Assembly: GCF_003012745.1 (NCBI RefSeq)
Contig: NZ_PXYK01000003.1
Location: forward strand, 186,001-250,000
Direction: 5' to 3'
Length of the DNA: 64,000 bases
Source of the DNA: Kumtagia ephedrae
GTDB lineage: Bacteria > Pseudomonadota > Alphaproteobacteria > Rhizobiales > Rhizobiaceae
Position 1 is the first letter of the stretch. Each line of letters begins with the position of its first letter. Shown piece after piece: positions 7,654-15,046 of the stretch. A program made the translations under genes and the position numbers. The notes beneath the pieces are model-generated. The model saw only the letters and a program-made list of their open reading frames with translations. It searched no databases and was not told the origin of the DNA.

Positions 7654-8286
7654 CTAGCGAGCCGGCTTCAGTCCGTTCAGATAGAGCTGCTCCAGAAACC
7701 GCGCGGCGTCCTCGAAGCGGCCGTCTGCGCCCCGGTCGGGGCCGAGCACGGCGCGCACCTGCACGTCGAAATCGGCATAGTGCTGCGTGGTCGCCCAGAT
7801 CGAGAAGATCAGGTGGTAGGGATCGGTGCGGGCGATCTTGCCGGCGCGCATCCAGCCCTTGATCACCCCCACCTTCTCGTCCACCAGCACCTTCAACTCG
7901 CCTTCCAGCATCGGCATGACGCGCGGCGCGCCCTGCAGAATTTCGTTGGCGAACAGCCGGCTCTCGCGCGGAAAATCGCGCGCCATCTCCAGCTTGCGTC
8001 TGATATAGCTGCGCAGCTCCGTCATCGGGTCGCCGACGTCGTCGAGCTCGCGCAGCGGCGCCAGCCAGGTGTCGAGCAGCCGCTGCATCAGCGTGACGTG
8101 GATGTCTTCCTTGCTGCGGAAATAATAGAGCAGGTTCGGCTTGGACATGCCCGCCGCCTCGGCGATCTGGTCGACCGTCGAGCCGCGGAAGCCGTTGACG
8201 GAAAACACTTCCAGCGCCGCCTCCAGGATAAGCTCCCGCTTCTCCTGCTGGATGCGGGTGCGGGGCCTGCGCGCTGCGCTTTCCAT
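7654..8286 (-). CDS. rutR: TetR-family repressor of pyrimidine utilisation (RutR-like)
   Basis: The protein has 210 residues. The N-terminal HTH (LILEAALEVFSVNGFRG, then MSKPNLLYYFRSKEDIH) is TetR-type. The ligand domain matches what I know of E. coli RutR almost motif by motif: TWLAPL, YIRRKLEMARDFPRESRLF, EILQGAP, DEKVGVIKGWMRAGKI and HLIFSIWATTQHYADF. RutR binds uracil (and thymine) and then releases DNA. The gene is divergent from the aminotransferase operon, and the shared region contains a near-consensus RutR box at 8431-8446. It is therefore the likely local regulator of the 8526-18271 genes and perhaps of preA, and probably of itself. Confidence 0.93.
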   Translation of the reverse strand: MESAARRPRTRIQQEKRELILEAALEVFSVNGFRGSTVDQIAEAAGMSKPNLLYYFRSKEDIHVTLMQRLLDTWLAPLRELDDVGDPMTELRSYIRRKLEMARDFPRESRLFANEILQGAPRVMPMLEGELKVLVDEKVGVIKGWMRAGKIARTDPYHLIFSIWATTQHYADFDVQVRAVLGPDRGADGRFEDAARFLEQLYLNGLKPAR

Positions 8287-8430
8287 TCAGGAACCCACCT
8301 TATTCCGATTGAGGAAAACGGTTTCCTGGCCCAATTCTCTGGACCAGTTTGCCGACCTGCTGTGGAGCGCGATTTCTGCGCGGCATTTCCGCTACTATTG
8401 TCTTGACCGCCGATCCGGCGGTGCTAACGT

Positions 8431-8446
8431 TTGTCCAATCGGTCAA
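8431..8446 (+). promoter_or_regulatory. RutR operator
   Basis: TTGTCCAATCGGTCAA at 8431-8446 fits the known RutR palindrome TTGACCA-NN-TGGTCAA with one mismatch in each half. It sits 80 bases before the aminotransferase ATG and 145 bases before the rutR ATG, in the shared divergent promoter region. The sequence match is direct; binding by the neighbouring RutR is inferred from family knowledge. Confidence 0.8.
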
Positions 8447-8525
8447 AATTTGCGTAGCATCAAACGCCGCATAGACCAAGCGTCGGCCGTTAGCTCAACG
8501 GGGAATTTCTGGGAAAGGCTTGGTC

Positions 8526-9854
8526 ATGTCCAACAGATTGAAAGTCGCGCCGAACGATCTCAGCGCCTTCTGGATGCCGTTCACGGCGAACCGCCAGTTC
8601 AAGCAGGCGCCGCGCATGTTCGTCGCCTCCAAGGACATGCACTACACCACCAGCGACGGCCGCAAGGTGCTGGACGGCACGGCCGGCCTGTGGTGCGTCA
8701 ACGCCGGCCATTGCCGGCCGAAGATCACCGAGGCGATCCAGGCTCAGGCGGCCGAGCTCGACTATGCGCCGGCCTTCCAGATGGGCCATCCCGCCGTGTT
8801 CGAGCTGTCCAACCGGCTGGTCGACGTCGCGCCGGCCGGCATGGAGCACGTCTTCTATACCAATTCCGGCTCGGAATCGGTCGAGACGGCGCTGAAGATG
8901 GCGATCGCCTATCACCGGGCGAAGGGCGATGGCGCGCGCACCCGCCTCATCGGCCGCGAGCGCGGCTATCACGGCGTCAATTTCGGCGGCATCTCGGTCG
9001 GCGGCATCGTCAACAACCGAAAAATGTTCGGCTCGCTGCTGACCGGCGTCGACCACCTACCGCACACGCATCTGCCGGAGAAGAACGCGTTCACGCGCGG
9101 CGAGCCGGAGCATGGCGCCGAACTCGCCAACGAGCTGGAGCGCATCGTCGCCCTGCACGACGCCTCGACCATCGCCGCCGTCATCGTCGAGCCGGTCGCC
9201 GGCTCCACCGGCGTGCTGATCCCGCCGAAAGGCTACCTGCAGAAGCTGCGCGAGATCTGCACGAAGCACGGCATCCTGCTGATCTTCGACGAGGTCATCA
9301 CCGGCTTCGGCCGCCTCGGCACGCCGTTCGCCGCCGACTATTTCGGCGTGCAGCCCGACATCATCACCACGGCCAAGGGCGTCACCAACGGCGTCATCCC
9401 GATGGGCGCGGTGTTCGCCACCAAGCAGATCCACGACGCCTTCATGACCGGGCCGGAGCATCTGATCGAGTTCTTCCACGGCTACACCTATTCGGGAAAC
9501 CCGATCGCCTGCGCCGCCGCGCTGGGCACGCTCGACACCTACAAGGAGGAGGGGCTGCTGACGCGCGGCGCCGAGCTCGCGCCCTACTGGGAGGACGCGC
9601 TGCATTCGCTGAAGGGCGAGCCGCATGTCATCGACATCCGCAACATCGGCCTGATCGGCGCGATCGAGCTTGCGCCCATCGCCGGCCAGCCGACCAAGCG
9701 TGCCTTCTCGGCCTTCCTCAAGGCCTATGAGCGCGGCGCGCTGATCCGCACCACCGGCGACATCATCGCGCTGTCGCCGCCGCTGATCATCACCAAGGGC
9801 CAGATCAACGAGCTGATCGACCACATCCGCGAAGTTTTGAGGATGATCGACTGA
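8526..9854 (+). CDS. Class III omega-aminotransferase (beta-alanine:pyruvate type)
   Basis: The protein has 442 residues. A TTG two codons upstream is in frame, but ATG 8526 has GGGAAAGG at the right distance. Fold-type I class III features are clear: the FYTNSGSESVETALKMA phosphate-binding stretch, IFDEVITGFGRLG containing the cofactor aspartate, and TTAKGVTNGVIPMGAVF with the PLP lysine. The opening LSAFWMPFTANRQFK is typical of omega-amino acid:pyruvate aminotransferases. In the reductive pyrimidine pathway this enzyme converts beta-alanine or beta-aminoisobutyrate to the semialdehyde. Placement behind a RutR box, and upstream of the carbamoyl hydrolase and importer, supports that role. 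It overlaps the cupin gene by one base. Confidence 0.92.
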   Translation: MSNRLKVAPNDLSAFWMPFTANRQFKQAPRMFVASKDMHYTTSDGRKVLDGTAGLWCVNAGHCRPKITEAIQAQAAELDYAPAFQMGHPAVFELSNRLVDVAPAGMEHVFYTNSGSESVETALKMAIAYHRAKGDGARTRLIGRERGYHGVNFGGISVGGIVNNRKMFGSLLTGVDHLPHTHLPEKNAFTRGEPEHGAELANELERIVALHDASTIAAVIVEPVAGSTGVLIPPKGYLQKLREICTKHGILLIFDEVITGFGRLGTPFAADYFGVQPDIITTAKGVTNGVIPMGAVFATKQIHDAFMTGPEHLIEFFHGYTYSGNPIACAAALGTLDTYKEEGLLTRGAELAPYWEDALHSLKGEPHVIDIRNIGLIGAIELAPIAGQPTKRAFSAFLKAYERGALIRTTGDIIALSPPLIITKGQINELIDHIREVLRMID

Positions 9855-10147
9855 TGATGATCGCGCGCGAGGTCGCCCGTCCGACGGTCCTGGTCGACGA
9901 CGACCGCGTGAAGGTGACGCGCTGGGATTTTGCGCCCGGCGCCGAAACCGGCTGGCACCGGCACGGCATGGACTATGTCATCACCACGGTCACGCCGTGC
10001 TCGATGCTTCTGGAGGAGCCCGGCGGCGGGACCCGGCGCGTCGACTTCGAGGCCGGCGTCGCCTACCGCCGCGACGAGGGCGTCGAGCACAACGTGATCA
10101 ACGGCGGCGACGCGCCGATGGCGTTCGTCGAGGTGGAGTTGAAGTAG
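9854..10147 (+). CDS. Small cupin-domain protein
   Basis: The protein has 97 residues and is a single cupin barrel: WDFAPGAETGWHRHGMDYVITT carries the G-x5-H-x-H half, and VAYRRDEGVEHNVINGG carries the second half with its histidine. Its ATG shares a base with the aminotransferase stop (TGATG), which indicates translational coupling. Small cupins of this kind appear in rhizobial pyrimidine clusters; the function is unknown, perhaps a metal-dependent isomerase or a sensor. A second ATG follows immediately, so the start may shift by one codon. Confidence 0.88.
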   Translation: MMIAREVARPTVLVDDDRVKVTRWDFAPGAETGWHRHGMDYVITTVTPCSMLLEEPGGGTRRVDFEAGVAYRRDEGVEHNVINGGDAPMAFVEVELK

Positions 10148-10151
10148 CGTT

Positions 10152-10364
10152 GGCGCCCCTTCGCACCCCCCTCTGTCCTGAGCTTGTCGAATGGGCCGGA
10201 CATCTCCCCCTCAAGGGGGGCGATTGGACGACCGCCTTGTCGGCGCCCATCCTGCGACCTAGCCGATTGGCGAAATCGGAACTGACGGCTGATCTCCCCC
10301 CTTGCGGGGGAGATGTCCGGCCCATTCGACAAGCTCAGGACAGAGGGGGGTGCGAAGGGGCGCC
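10152..10364. repeat. Large inverted repeat, 69-base arms with 75-base centre
   Basis: Bases 10152-10220 and 10296-10364 are reverse complements with a single mismatch (near 10211/10305). The arms contain TCTGTCCTGAGCTTGTCGAA, GGGCCGGACATCTCCCC and a terminal CAAGGGGGG. The 75-base centre includes GATTGGCGAAATCGG, shared with the repeat near 6430. The element fills the gap between the cupin and the carbamoyl hydrolase, and as RNA would fold into a very long hairpin. No open frame is seen in it. It is probably a non-autonomous repeat. Confidence 0.85.
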
Positions 10365-10410
10365 CGCCTCTGCGAACTGCCATCCCACCCACCCAACGAG
10401 GTCCTGACCC

Positions 10411-11661
10411 ATGGCAGCCCCCGGCGAAAATCTGCGAATCAATCCAGACCGTTTGTGGGATTCGCTCATGGAGATGGCGAAGATCGGCCCCGGCGTCGCC
10501 GGCGGCAACAACCGCCAGACGCTCACCGACGAGGACGGCGAGGGGCGGCACCTGTTCAAGCGCTGGTGCGAGGCGGCCGGGCTGGAGGTCGCGGTGGACC
10601 GGATGGGCACCATGTTCGCCCGCCGCGAGGGCACCGACCCCGACGTGCTGCCGGTCTATGTCGGCAGCCATCTCGACACCCAGCCCACCGGCGGAAAATT
10701 CGACGGCGTGCTCGGCGTTCTCGGCGGCCTGGAGGTGATCCGCACCCTCGACGACCTCGGCATCAGGACAAAACACCCGATCGTCGTCACCAACTGGACC
10801 AACGAGGAAGGCACCCGCTTCGCGCCGGCCATGCTGGCGTCCGGCGTGTTCGCCGGCGTGCACGAGCAGGACTGGGCCTATGACCGGAAAGACGCCAAGG
10901 GCAAACGCTTCGGCGACGAGCTGGAGCGCATCGGCTGGAAGGGCGACGAGCCGGTCGGCGAGCGCAGGATGAAGGCCTTCTTCGAGCTGCATATCGAGCA
11001 GGGGCCGATCCTCGAGGACGAGGGCATCGACATCGGCGTGGTCACCCACGGCCAGGGCCTGAAATGGCTACAGGTGACGCTGACCGGCAAGGAGAGCCAC
11101 ACCGGCTCCACCCCGATGCCGAAGCGGCGCAACGCCGGGCTCGGCATGGCGCGCATCACCGAGATGGCGCACGAGGTGGCGATGGACTACCAGCCCGACG
11201 CCGTCGGCGCGATCGGCCACATGGAGGTCTACCCCAACTCGCGCAACATCATCGCCGGCCGCACCGTGTTCACCATCGACATCCGCTCGCCCGAAAAGGA
11301 GGTGCTGGATGCCATGGATCAGCGCATCCGCGAGGGCATCGAGCTGATCTGCGAGGCGCTCGACATAAAATACGAGATCGAGCAGGTCGGCCATTTCGAC
11401 CCCGTCACCTTCGACGAGACCTGCGTGAAGGCGGTGCGCGACGCCGCCGAACGGCTCGGCTACACGCATCGCAACATCGTCTCGGGCGCCGGCCACGACG
11501 CCTGCTGGATCAACCGCGTCGCCCCGACGGCGATGGTGTTCTGCCCCTGCGTCGACGGGCTGTCGCACAACGAGGCCGAGGACATCTCAAAGGAATGGGC
11601 CGCCGCCGGCGCCGACGTGCTGTTCCACGCGGTGGTCGAGACGGCCGAGATCGTCCCCTGA
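10411..11661 (+). CDS. M20-family N-carbamoyl-amino-acid hydrolase (beta-ureidopropionase type)
   Basis: The protein has 416 residues. Metal and catalytic motifs of the M20 allantoate amidohydrolase/carbamoylase group are present in order: GSHLDTQPTGGKFDGVLGV (first metal ligands), TNEEGTRF (catalytic glutamate), ELHIEQGPILED, the dimerisation strand with KESHTGSTPM, and SGAGHDACWINR near the C-terminus with the last ligand histidine in LSHNEAED. In this context it should hydrolyse N-carbamoyl-beta-alanine to beta-alanine, CO2 and ammonia, feeding the aminotransferase. An L-carbamoylase is the main alternative. In rhizobia the corresponding gene is sometimes called pydC, but I do not assign the symbol. 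Confidence 0.9.
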   Translation: MAAPGENLRINPDRLWDSLMEMAKIGPGVAGGNNRQTLTDEDGEGRHLFKRWCEAAGLEVAVDRMGTMFARREGTDPDVLPVYVGSHLDTQPTGGKFDGVLGVLGGLEVIRTLDDLGIRTKHPIVVTNWTNEEGTRFAPAMLASGVFAGVHEQDWAYDRKDAKGKRFGDELERIGWKGDEPVGERRMKAFFELHIEQGPILEDEGIDIGVVTHGQGLKWLQVTLTGKESHTGSTPMPKRRNAGLGMARITEMAHEVAMDYQPDAVGAIGHMEVYPNSRNIIAGRTVFTIDIRSPEKEVLDAMDQRIREGIELICEALDIKYEIEQVGHFDPVTFDETCVKAVRDAAERLGYTHRNIVSGAGHDACWINRVAPTAMVFCPCVDGLSHNEAEDISKEWAAAGADVLFHAVVETAEIVP

Positions 11662-11677
11662 GCGCCGTCCGCCGCTG

Positions 11678-12091
11678 ATGGAGGAGCCAATCGTCATTGC
11701 CGCGGCAATCCTGCTCGATCGCGATGGCCGGATGCTCACCGTGCGCAAACGCGGCACGGTCGAGTTCATGCAGCCGGGCGGCAAGATCGATCCCGGCGAG
11801 ACGCCCGTGCAGGCGCTGGCGCGCGAGCTGATCGAGGAGATCGGCGTGACGCTGCCGGACCTTTCGCAGGTCTCCGACCACGGCGTGTTCCGGGCTCCCG
11901 CCGCCCACCAGCCGGGCCGCACCGTCGAGGCGCATGTGTTCGCCTTCGGGCACGACCGGCCGGTCGGCGTTTCCGGCGAGATCGAGGAGCTCGCCTGGGT
12001 GGATCCGCACGCGCCGGCCGACCTGCCACTCGCGGCGCTGACGCGCGACTTCATGCTGCCGCTGGCCCGCAGCCTCCGGCGGGAAAGATGA
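11678..12091 (+). CDS. Nudix hydrolase
   Basis: The protein has 137 residues. The Nudix box follows the G-x5-E-x7-R-E-x2-E-E-x-G pattern (GGKIDPGETP, then ALARELIEEIGV) about residues 33-56. Nudix enzymes cleave nucleoside diphosphates linked to another group using Mg2+. The start (ILLDRDGRMLTVRKRGT) resembles the small 8-oxo-dGTP/ADP-ribose type subgroup, but substrate cannot be assigned. It begins 16 bases after the carbamoyl hydrolase stop without a clear ribosome binding site, so it probably depends on coupling to that gene. Confidence 0.9.
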   Translation: MEEPIVIAAAILLDRDGRMLTVRKRGTVEFMQPGGKIDPGETPVQALARELIEEIGVTLPDLSQVSDHGVFRAPAAHQPGRTVEAHVFAFGHDRPVGVSGEIEELAWVDPHAPADLPLAALTRDFMLPLARSLRRER

Positions 12092-12197
12092 ACCCGCTCA
12101 AGCCCTTCGCCGCGCTTCCTCCGACGATGATTCGGCCTGGCGCGGCGTGGGCCGGTGCATCCGACAGATAAGAGGCGTAAGAGCGTGCCCGAGGGCG

Positions 12198-12473
12198 TTA
12201 CTTGTCCTTGCCCTCGTCTTCGTCCTTGTCGCCGCCGTCCTCTTCCTTGTCGTCATCATCATCATCGTCGTCTTCGGACTCGTCGTCCTTGCTTTCGGTG
12301 CCGCCGGATTCCTCGTCGGCCTCGGCAGCGGCTTCGTCTTCCTCGACGTCGGTTGCGGCTTGTTCGACCGCCTCGCCGGCTTCAATCTGCAGCCGGGCGG
12401 CCGCATCGATTTCCTCGGATGCGGCCGGGGAAGGGGTTTGTTCGTAAACGAGGGTGTTGGTTTCGTCCGCCAT
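12198..12473 (-). CDS. Small highly acidic low-complexity protein
   Basis: The open frame starts further upstream, but ATG 12473 (MADETNTLVYEQTP) has GGAGG with a six-base spacer, so I choose a 91-residue product. The first third is alanine- and glutamate-rich. The last third is nearly all Asp, Glu, Lys, Ser and Gly, with a run of eight or more aspartates. There is no signal peptide or membrane segment. Such a polyanionic tail could bind cations, basic proteins or RNA-binding surfaces, but I recognise no family. It lies on the opposite strand between the Nudix gene and the decayed toxin locus, with no partner on its strand. Confidence 0.65.
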   Translation of the reverse strand: MADETNTLVYEQTPSPAASEEIDAAARLQIEAGEAVEQAATDVEEDEAAAEADEESGGTESKDDESEDDDDDDDDKEEDGGDKDEDEGKDK

Positions 12474-12522
12474 GTCGGCCTCCGGAAAGGGTTGCGGAAG
12501 CGACCCTATGGCCCCGCCATGA

Positions 12523-12702
12523 ATGGGTGGTGACGGTGAGGCGACGGCTCGATGTCCTGTCGATGACGGTTTTGTCCCCGGTCGCGAGCGGCGCACTGGC
12601 GATGGTTTTCGCGGCGGTCGGGCCGACGTTAACCTCTGGGTGGAGGGAGCCGCCCGGGAAACCATGCGGCTCATTGAAGAAATGGAAGAGAATGGCCGGT
12701 GA
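12523..12702 (+). CDS. Possible antitoxin remnant upstream of mazF-like gene
   Basis: A 59-codon frame ends in TGA at 12700-12702 and overlaps the GTG start of the MazF-like frame by four bases (GTGA), the layout expected of an antitoxin-toxin pair. Its last 26 residues (from about ADVNLWVEGAARETMRLIEE) form an amphipathic acidic helix like those that antitoxins wrap around MazF. The N-terminal half is low-complexity and shows no DNA-binding fold, and no ribosome binding site is visible. I treat it as a doubtful or degraded antitoxin. Confidence 0.3.
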   Translation: MGGDGEATARCPVDDGFVPGRERRTGDGFRGGRADVNLWVEGAARETMRLIEEMEENGR

Positions 12703-13043
12703 AGCGCGGGGACATCGTCATCGTTTCGCTTCCGGGCGACTATGGCAAACCGAGACCGGCCGTTGTCTGCAGAATGACAGGCTGGAAGGGCGACTGGAAA
12801 GTTACATCATCGCTCTTATGGCGACCTTCGACGAAGGCGCAAAGCTGTTGCGCGTCGACGTTGCGCCGAAATGGCCTGAAACAAGCGTCCAAGGTCATGG
12901 TCGACAAGCTTTATGCAATACCTGAGCACAGGATACATCAGCATATCGGCAAGCTGGATCGCGACTCCCTGCGTCGGATCGACCTGGCTCTCATGATGAT
13001 GCTGGACCTTGATCCGTTGAAGCAAGGCTACTCTCCGGATTAG
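12699..13043 (+). pseudogene. MazF/PemK-like toxin with compensating frameshifts
   Basis: The N-terminus MKRGDIVIVSLPGDYGKPRP is the start of a PemK/MazF endoribonuclease, and the C-terminal half (NGLKQASKVMVDKLYAIP, then IGKLDRDSLRRIDLALMMML) is also in frame. The middle is not. Between about 12771 and 12868 the family-like sequence (QNDRLEG, ESYIIALMATFDEGAKLLRVDVAP) is found in another frame. A one-base loss near 12771 and a one-base gain near 12868 would explain this, leaving a scrambled 30-residue core that probably lacks activity. Sequencing error is an alternative. Its 3' end overlaps the convergent cupin gene by about 50 bases. Confidence 0.7.
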
Positions 13044-13455
13044 GCGCCGGCACCAGCGCATCCAGATGCGGCAGCAGCACGACGCTCTCCTGCTCGTGCG
13101 GATCGGTGCGGGCGATCACCGCCGAGGCGGGCTCGGAGGAGAGATTGGCGGGCAGGTGCGGCACGCCGGCCGGGATGTAGAACAGATCGCCGGCGCGGGC
13201 GACCTGCACATGTTCCAGAGCGTCCCCGTACCAGGTGTGGACCTCGCCGGAGAGCACGTAGATCGCCGTCTCGTGGCTCTCGTGCATATGTGCCTTGGCG
13301 CGCTTGCCGGGCGGCACGGTGAGCAGATGCATGCAGATGCCCTGCGCGCCGACGGTCTCGCGGGCGATGCCCTCGAAATAGCTGAAACCCTGCTTCCCGT
13401 CATAGGTGCTGTCGGGCCGCAGCAGCCGGCAGATCGGTTTCGGTGACTGATCCAT
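12991..13455 (-). CDS. Cupin-domain protein
   Basis: The protein has 154 residues. A full cupin barrel is visible: LLTVPPGKRAKAHMHESHETAIYVLSGE contains the G-x5-H-x-H-x3,4-E metal-binding motif, and GDLFYIPAGVPHLPAN the second motif. GGGGGAAAG precedes the ATG at 13455. Length and motifs suit a mononuclear metal cupin (an isomerase or dioxygenase, or a sensor), with no specific assignment possible. It is convergent with the broken MazF-like gene and divergent from the ABC ATPase gene, so it may share the 121-base region upstream of the importer operon. Confidence 0.88.
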   Translation of the reverse strand: MDQSPKPICRLLRPDSTYDGKQGFSYFEGIARETVGAQGICMHLLTVPPGKRAKAHMHESHETAIYVLSGEVHTWYGDALEHVQVARAGDLFYIPAGVPHLPANLSSEPASAVIARTDPHEQESVVLLPHLDALVPAPNPESSLASTDQGPASS

Positions 13456-13576
13456 TCGCTTTCCCCCAGCCTTTCGTCGCGACGCGGCGTCCGCCGCTTG
13501 CAGTCGGCCCGCCGCCGTTGTTCAAATCGGTGGCGCGATCCGTTTCCGTCCAGTCGCCGCGTGCCGGCCCAGCAAG

Positions 13577-14368
13577 ATGAGCAGCATGACCTCACCCGTG
13601 GTTTCCGCAAGCGGCCTGTCGCTTACCTTCCAGACCAATGACGGACCCGTCAACGCCCTCTCCAACGTCGACCTCACCATCGGCAAGGGCGAGTTCGTCT
13701 CCTTCATCGGACCGTCGGGCTGCGGCAAGACGACCTTCCTGCGCGTCATCGCCGACCTGGAGAAGCCGACCGCCGGCTCCATCCTGGTCAACGGCATGAC
13801 GCCAGAGCAGGCGCGCGAGGCGCGGGCCTACGGCTACGTCTTCCAGGCGGCGGCGCTGTTTCCCTGGCGCACCATCGAGAAGAACGTGGCGCTGCCGCTG
13901 GAGGTCATGGGGCTCGCAGAAGCCGACCGCAGGGAGCGGGTCCGCCGCACCCTCGACATGGTCAATCTCACCGGCTTCGAGAAGAAATATCCGTGGCAGC
14001 TCTCCGGCGGCATGCAGCAGCGCGCCTCGATCGCCCGGGCGCTCGCCTTCGACGCCGACCTCCTGCTGATGGACGAGCCGTTCGGGGCGCTCGACGAGAT
14101 CGTGCGCGATCATCTCAACCAGCAGCTCCTCGAGCTGTGGGCGCGCACCACCAAGACCATCTGCTTCGTCACCCATTCCATTCCGGAAGCCGTCTATCTC
14201 TCCACCCGCATCGTGGTGATGTCGCCGCGCCCCGGGCGCGTAACCGACGTGATCGAATCGACGCTGCCGCGCGAGCGCCCGCTCGACATCCGCGAGACGC
14301 CTGAGTTTCTTGAGATCGCGGCGCGCGTGCGCGACGGCTTGAGGGCGGGGCACAGCTATGAGGATTGA
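13577..14368 (+). CDS. ABC transporter ATP-binding protein (pyrimidine/nitrate-taurine type)
   Basis: The protein has 263 residues. Walker A (GPSGCGKTT at about 45-53), the Q-loop FQAAALFPWRT, the signature LSGGMQQR and Walker B with D-loop LLLMDEPFGALDE are intact, and the H-loop is FVTHSIPEA. The layout is that of SsuB/TauB/ThiZ-type importers for small planar or sulfonate-like ligands. It powers two permeases (15039, 16135) and one binding protein (17300) encoded downstream. The genetic context suggests uptake of a pyrimidine or a pyrimidine breakdown product. The operon is interrupted by palindromes and a DUF559 gene after this gene. Confidence 0.93.
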   Translation: MSSMTSPVVSASGLSLTFQTNDGPVNALSNVDLTIGKGEFVSFIGPSGCGKTTFLRVIADLEKPTAGSILVNGMTPEQAREARAYGYVFQAAALFPWRTIEKNVALPLEVMGLAEADRRERVRRTLDMVNLTGFEKKYPWQLSGGMQQRASIARALAFDADLLLMDEPFGALDEIVRDHLNQQLLELWARTTKTICFVTHSIPEAVYLSTRIVVMSPRPGRVTDVIESTLPRERPLDIRETPEFLEIAARVRDGLRAGHSYED

Positions 14369-14402
14369 CATTCTTGTGGGCGAGGCAGTGGCAAATCAAG
14401 GT

Positions 14403-14543
14403 ACCCCCACCCCTAGCCCCTCCCCACAAGGGGGAGGGGGACTTTCCGGCCGCTATGCCGAGCGAAACCAGCGACGATTGGCGCCTCGGGGATGTGCCAT
14501 CCGGTCCCCCTCCCCCTTGTGGGGAGGGGCTAGGGGTGGGGGT
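14403..14543. repeat. GC-rich palindrome, 40-base perfect arms
   Basis: Bases 14403-14442 and 14504-14543 are perfect reverse complements (arms start ACCCCCACCCCTAGCCCC and end CAAGGGGGAGGGGGAC), separated by 61 bases. The same sequence family recurs at 14986-15026 and 15962-16103. It lies between the ABC ATPase stop and the DUF559 gene. The hairpin could act on the polycistronic mRNA, but its recurrence points to a dispersed repeat rather than a dedicated regulator. Confidence 0.85.
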
Positions 14544-14602
14544 GCTGCCAGGCGACGTCCTTGGATGCTTTTCCCATCTTGCGTTGTCCTTGAGGAGCAG
14601 GG

Positions 14603-15046
14603 ATGCTGATCGTGCCGACCTCGATCCCGCCAGCGGCTATATCCCGCGCACGCAAGTTGCGGCGAGGGATGACTGACGGGGAGCGCAGACTCTGGTCCGA
14701 GTTGCGAGAATTTCGCCGGTGGTACGGCATCCATGTTCGACGACAGGCACCCATAGGCCCGTATGTTGCCGACTTCGTGATCCATGAGCATAGATTGGTC
14801 ATCGAGGTCGATGGCGAGCATCATTTTCTGCCCGACCGGATGTCACGAGATCTGCGGCGTGACGAATGGCTTGCGTCACAAGGATACAAGGTGCTGCGCC
14901 TTACCACCGGCGAACTTTCTGATTCCTTCGAAGGCTGCATCATCGAAATTCTGCATGCTTTGGGATTGATGGAAAATCAGGAAGGTACCCCCACCGCTAG
15001 CCCCACCCCGCAAGGGGGAGGGGGACCAGGTCGGCCCCATGACTGA
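14603..15046 (+). CDS. DUF559 (Vsr/restriction-endonuclease-like) protein
   Basis: The protein has 147 residues. The core matches DUF559: RARKLRRGMTDGERRLWSELR, FRRQAPIGPYVADFV-like strand (VRRQAPIGPYVADFV), then RLVIEVDGEHH and RDEWLASQGYKVLRL. This is the PD-(D/E)XK arrangement D...E-x-D as in very-short-patch repair nucleases. GAGGAGCAGGG precedes the ATG. The last 20 or so residues (from about GTPTASPTPQGGGG) are encoded by a palindromic repeat and are not part of the family. The gene splits the ABC operon, lies between repeat copies, and overlaps the permease start by eight bases. It is probably an insertion. A DNA nuclease or repair role is inferred only from the fold. Confidence 0.85.
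   Translation: MLIVPTSIPPAAISRARKLRRGMTDGERRLWSELREFRRWYGIHVRRQAPIGPYVADFVIHEHRLVIEVDGEHHFLPDRMSRDLRRDEWLASQGYKVLRLTTGELSDSFEGCIIEILHALGLMENQEGTPTASPTPQGGGGPGRPHD
14986..15026 (+). repeat. Single arm of the GC-rich palindrome
   Basis: This stretch begins TACCCCCACCGCTAGCCCC and ends GGGGGAGGGGGACC, matching the left arm at 14403-14442 with a few substitutions. It overlaps the 3' end of the DUF559 frame and stops just before the permease ATG. There is no facing right arm, so this looks like the outer boundary of the inserted repeat/DUF559 unit. Confidence 0.7.

Noticed and set aside
8403-8422. Second RutR box (TTGACCGCC...GGCGGTGC)
   Set aside because: Only the left half fits and the spacing of the right half is wrong, so I keep only 8431-8446.
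12155-12925. 256-codon plus-strand frame over the acidic gene and mazF-like region
   Set aside because: Only about 30 codons near its end are MazF-like, which indicates frameshifts in the toxin gene. The rest is antisense of the acidic gene.
14403-14543. GC-rich palindrome as a rho-independent terminator of the ABC ATPase gene
   Set aside because: There is no T-tract, arms of 40 bases with a 61-base centre are far too long, and the same sequence recurs elsewhere.
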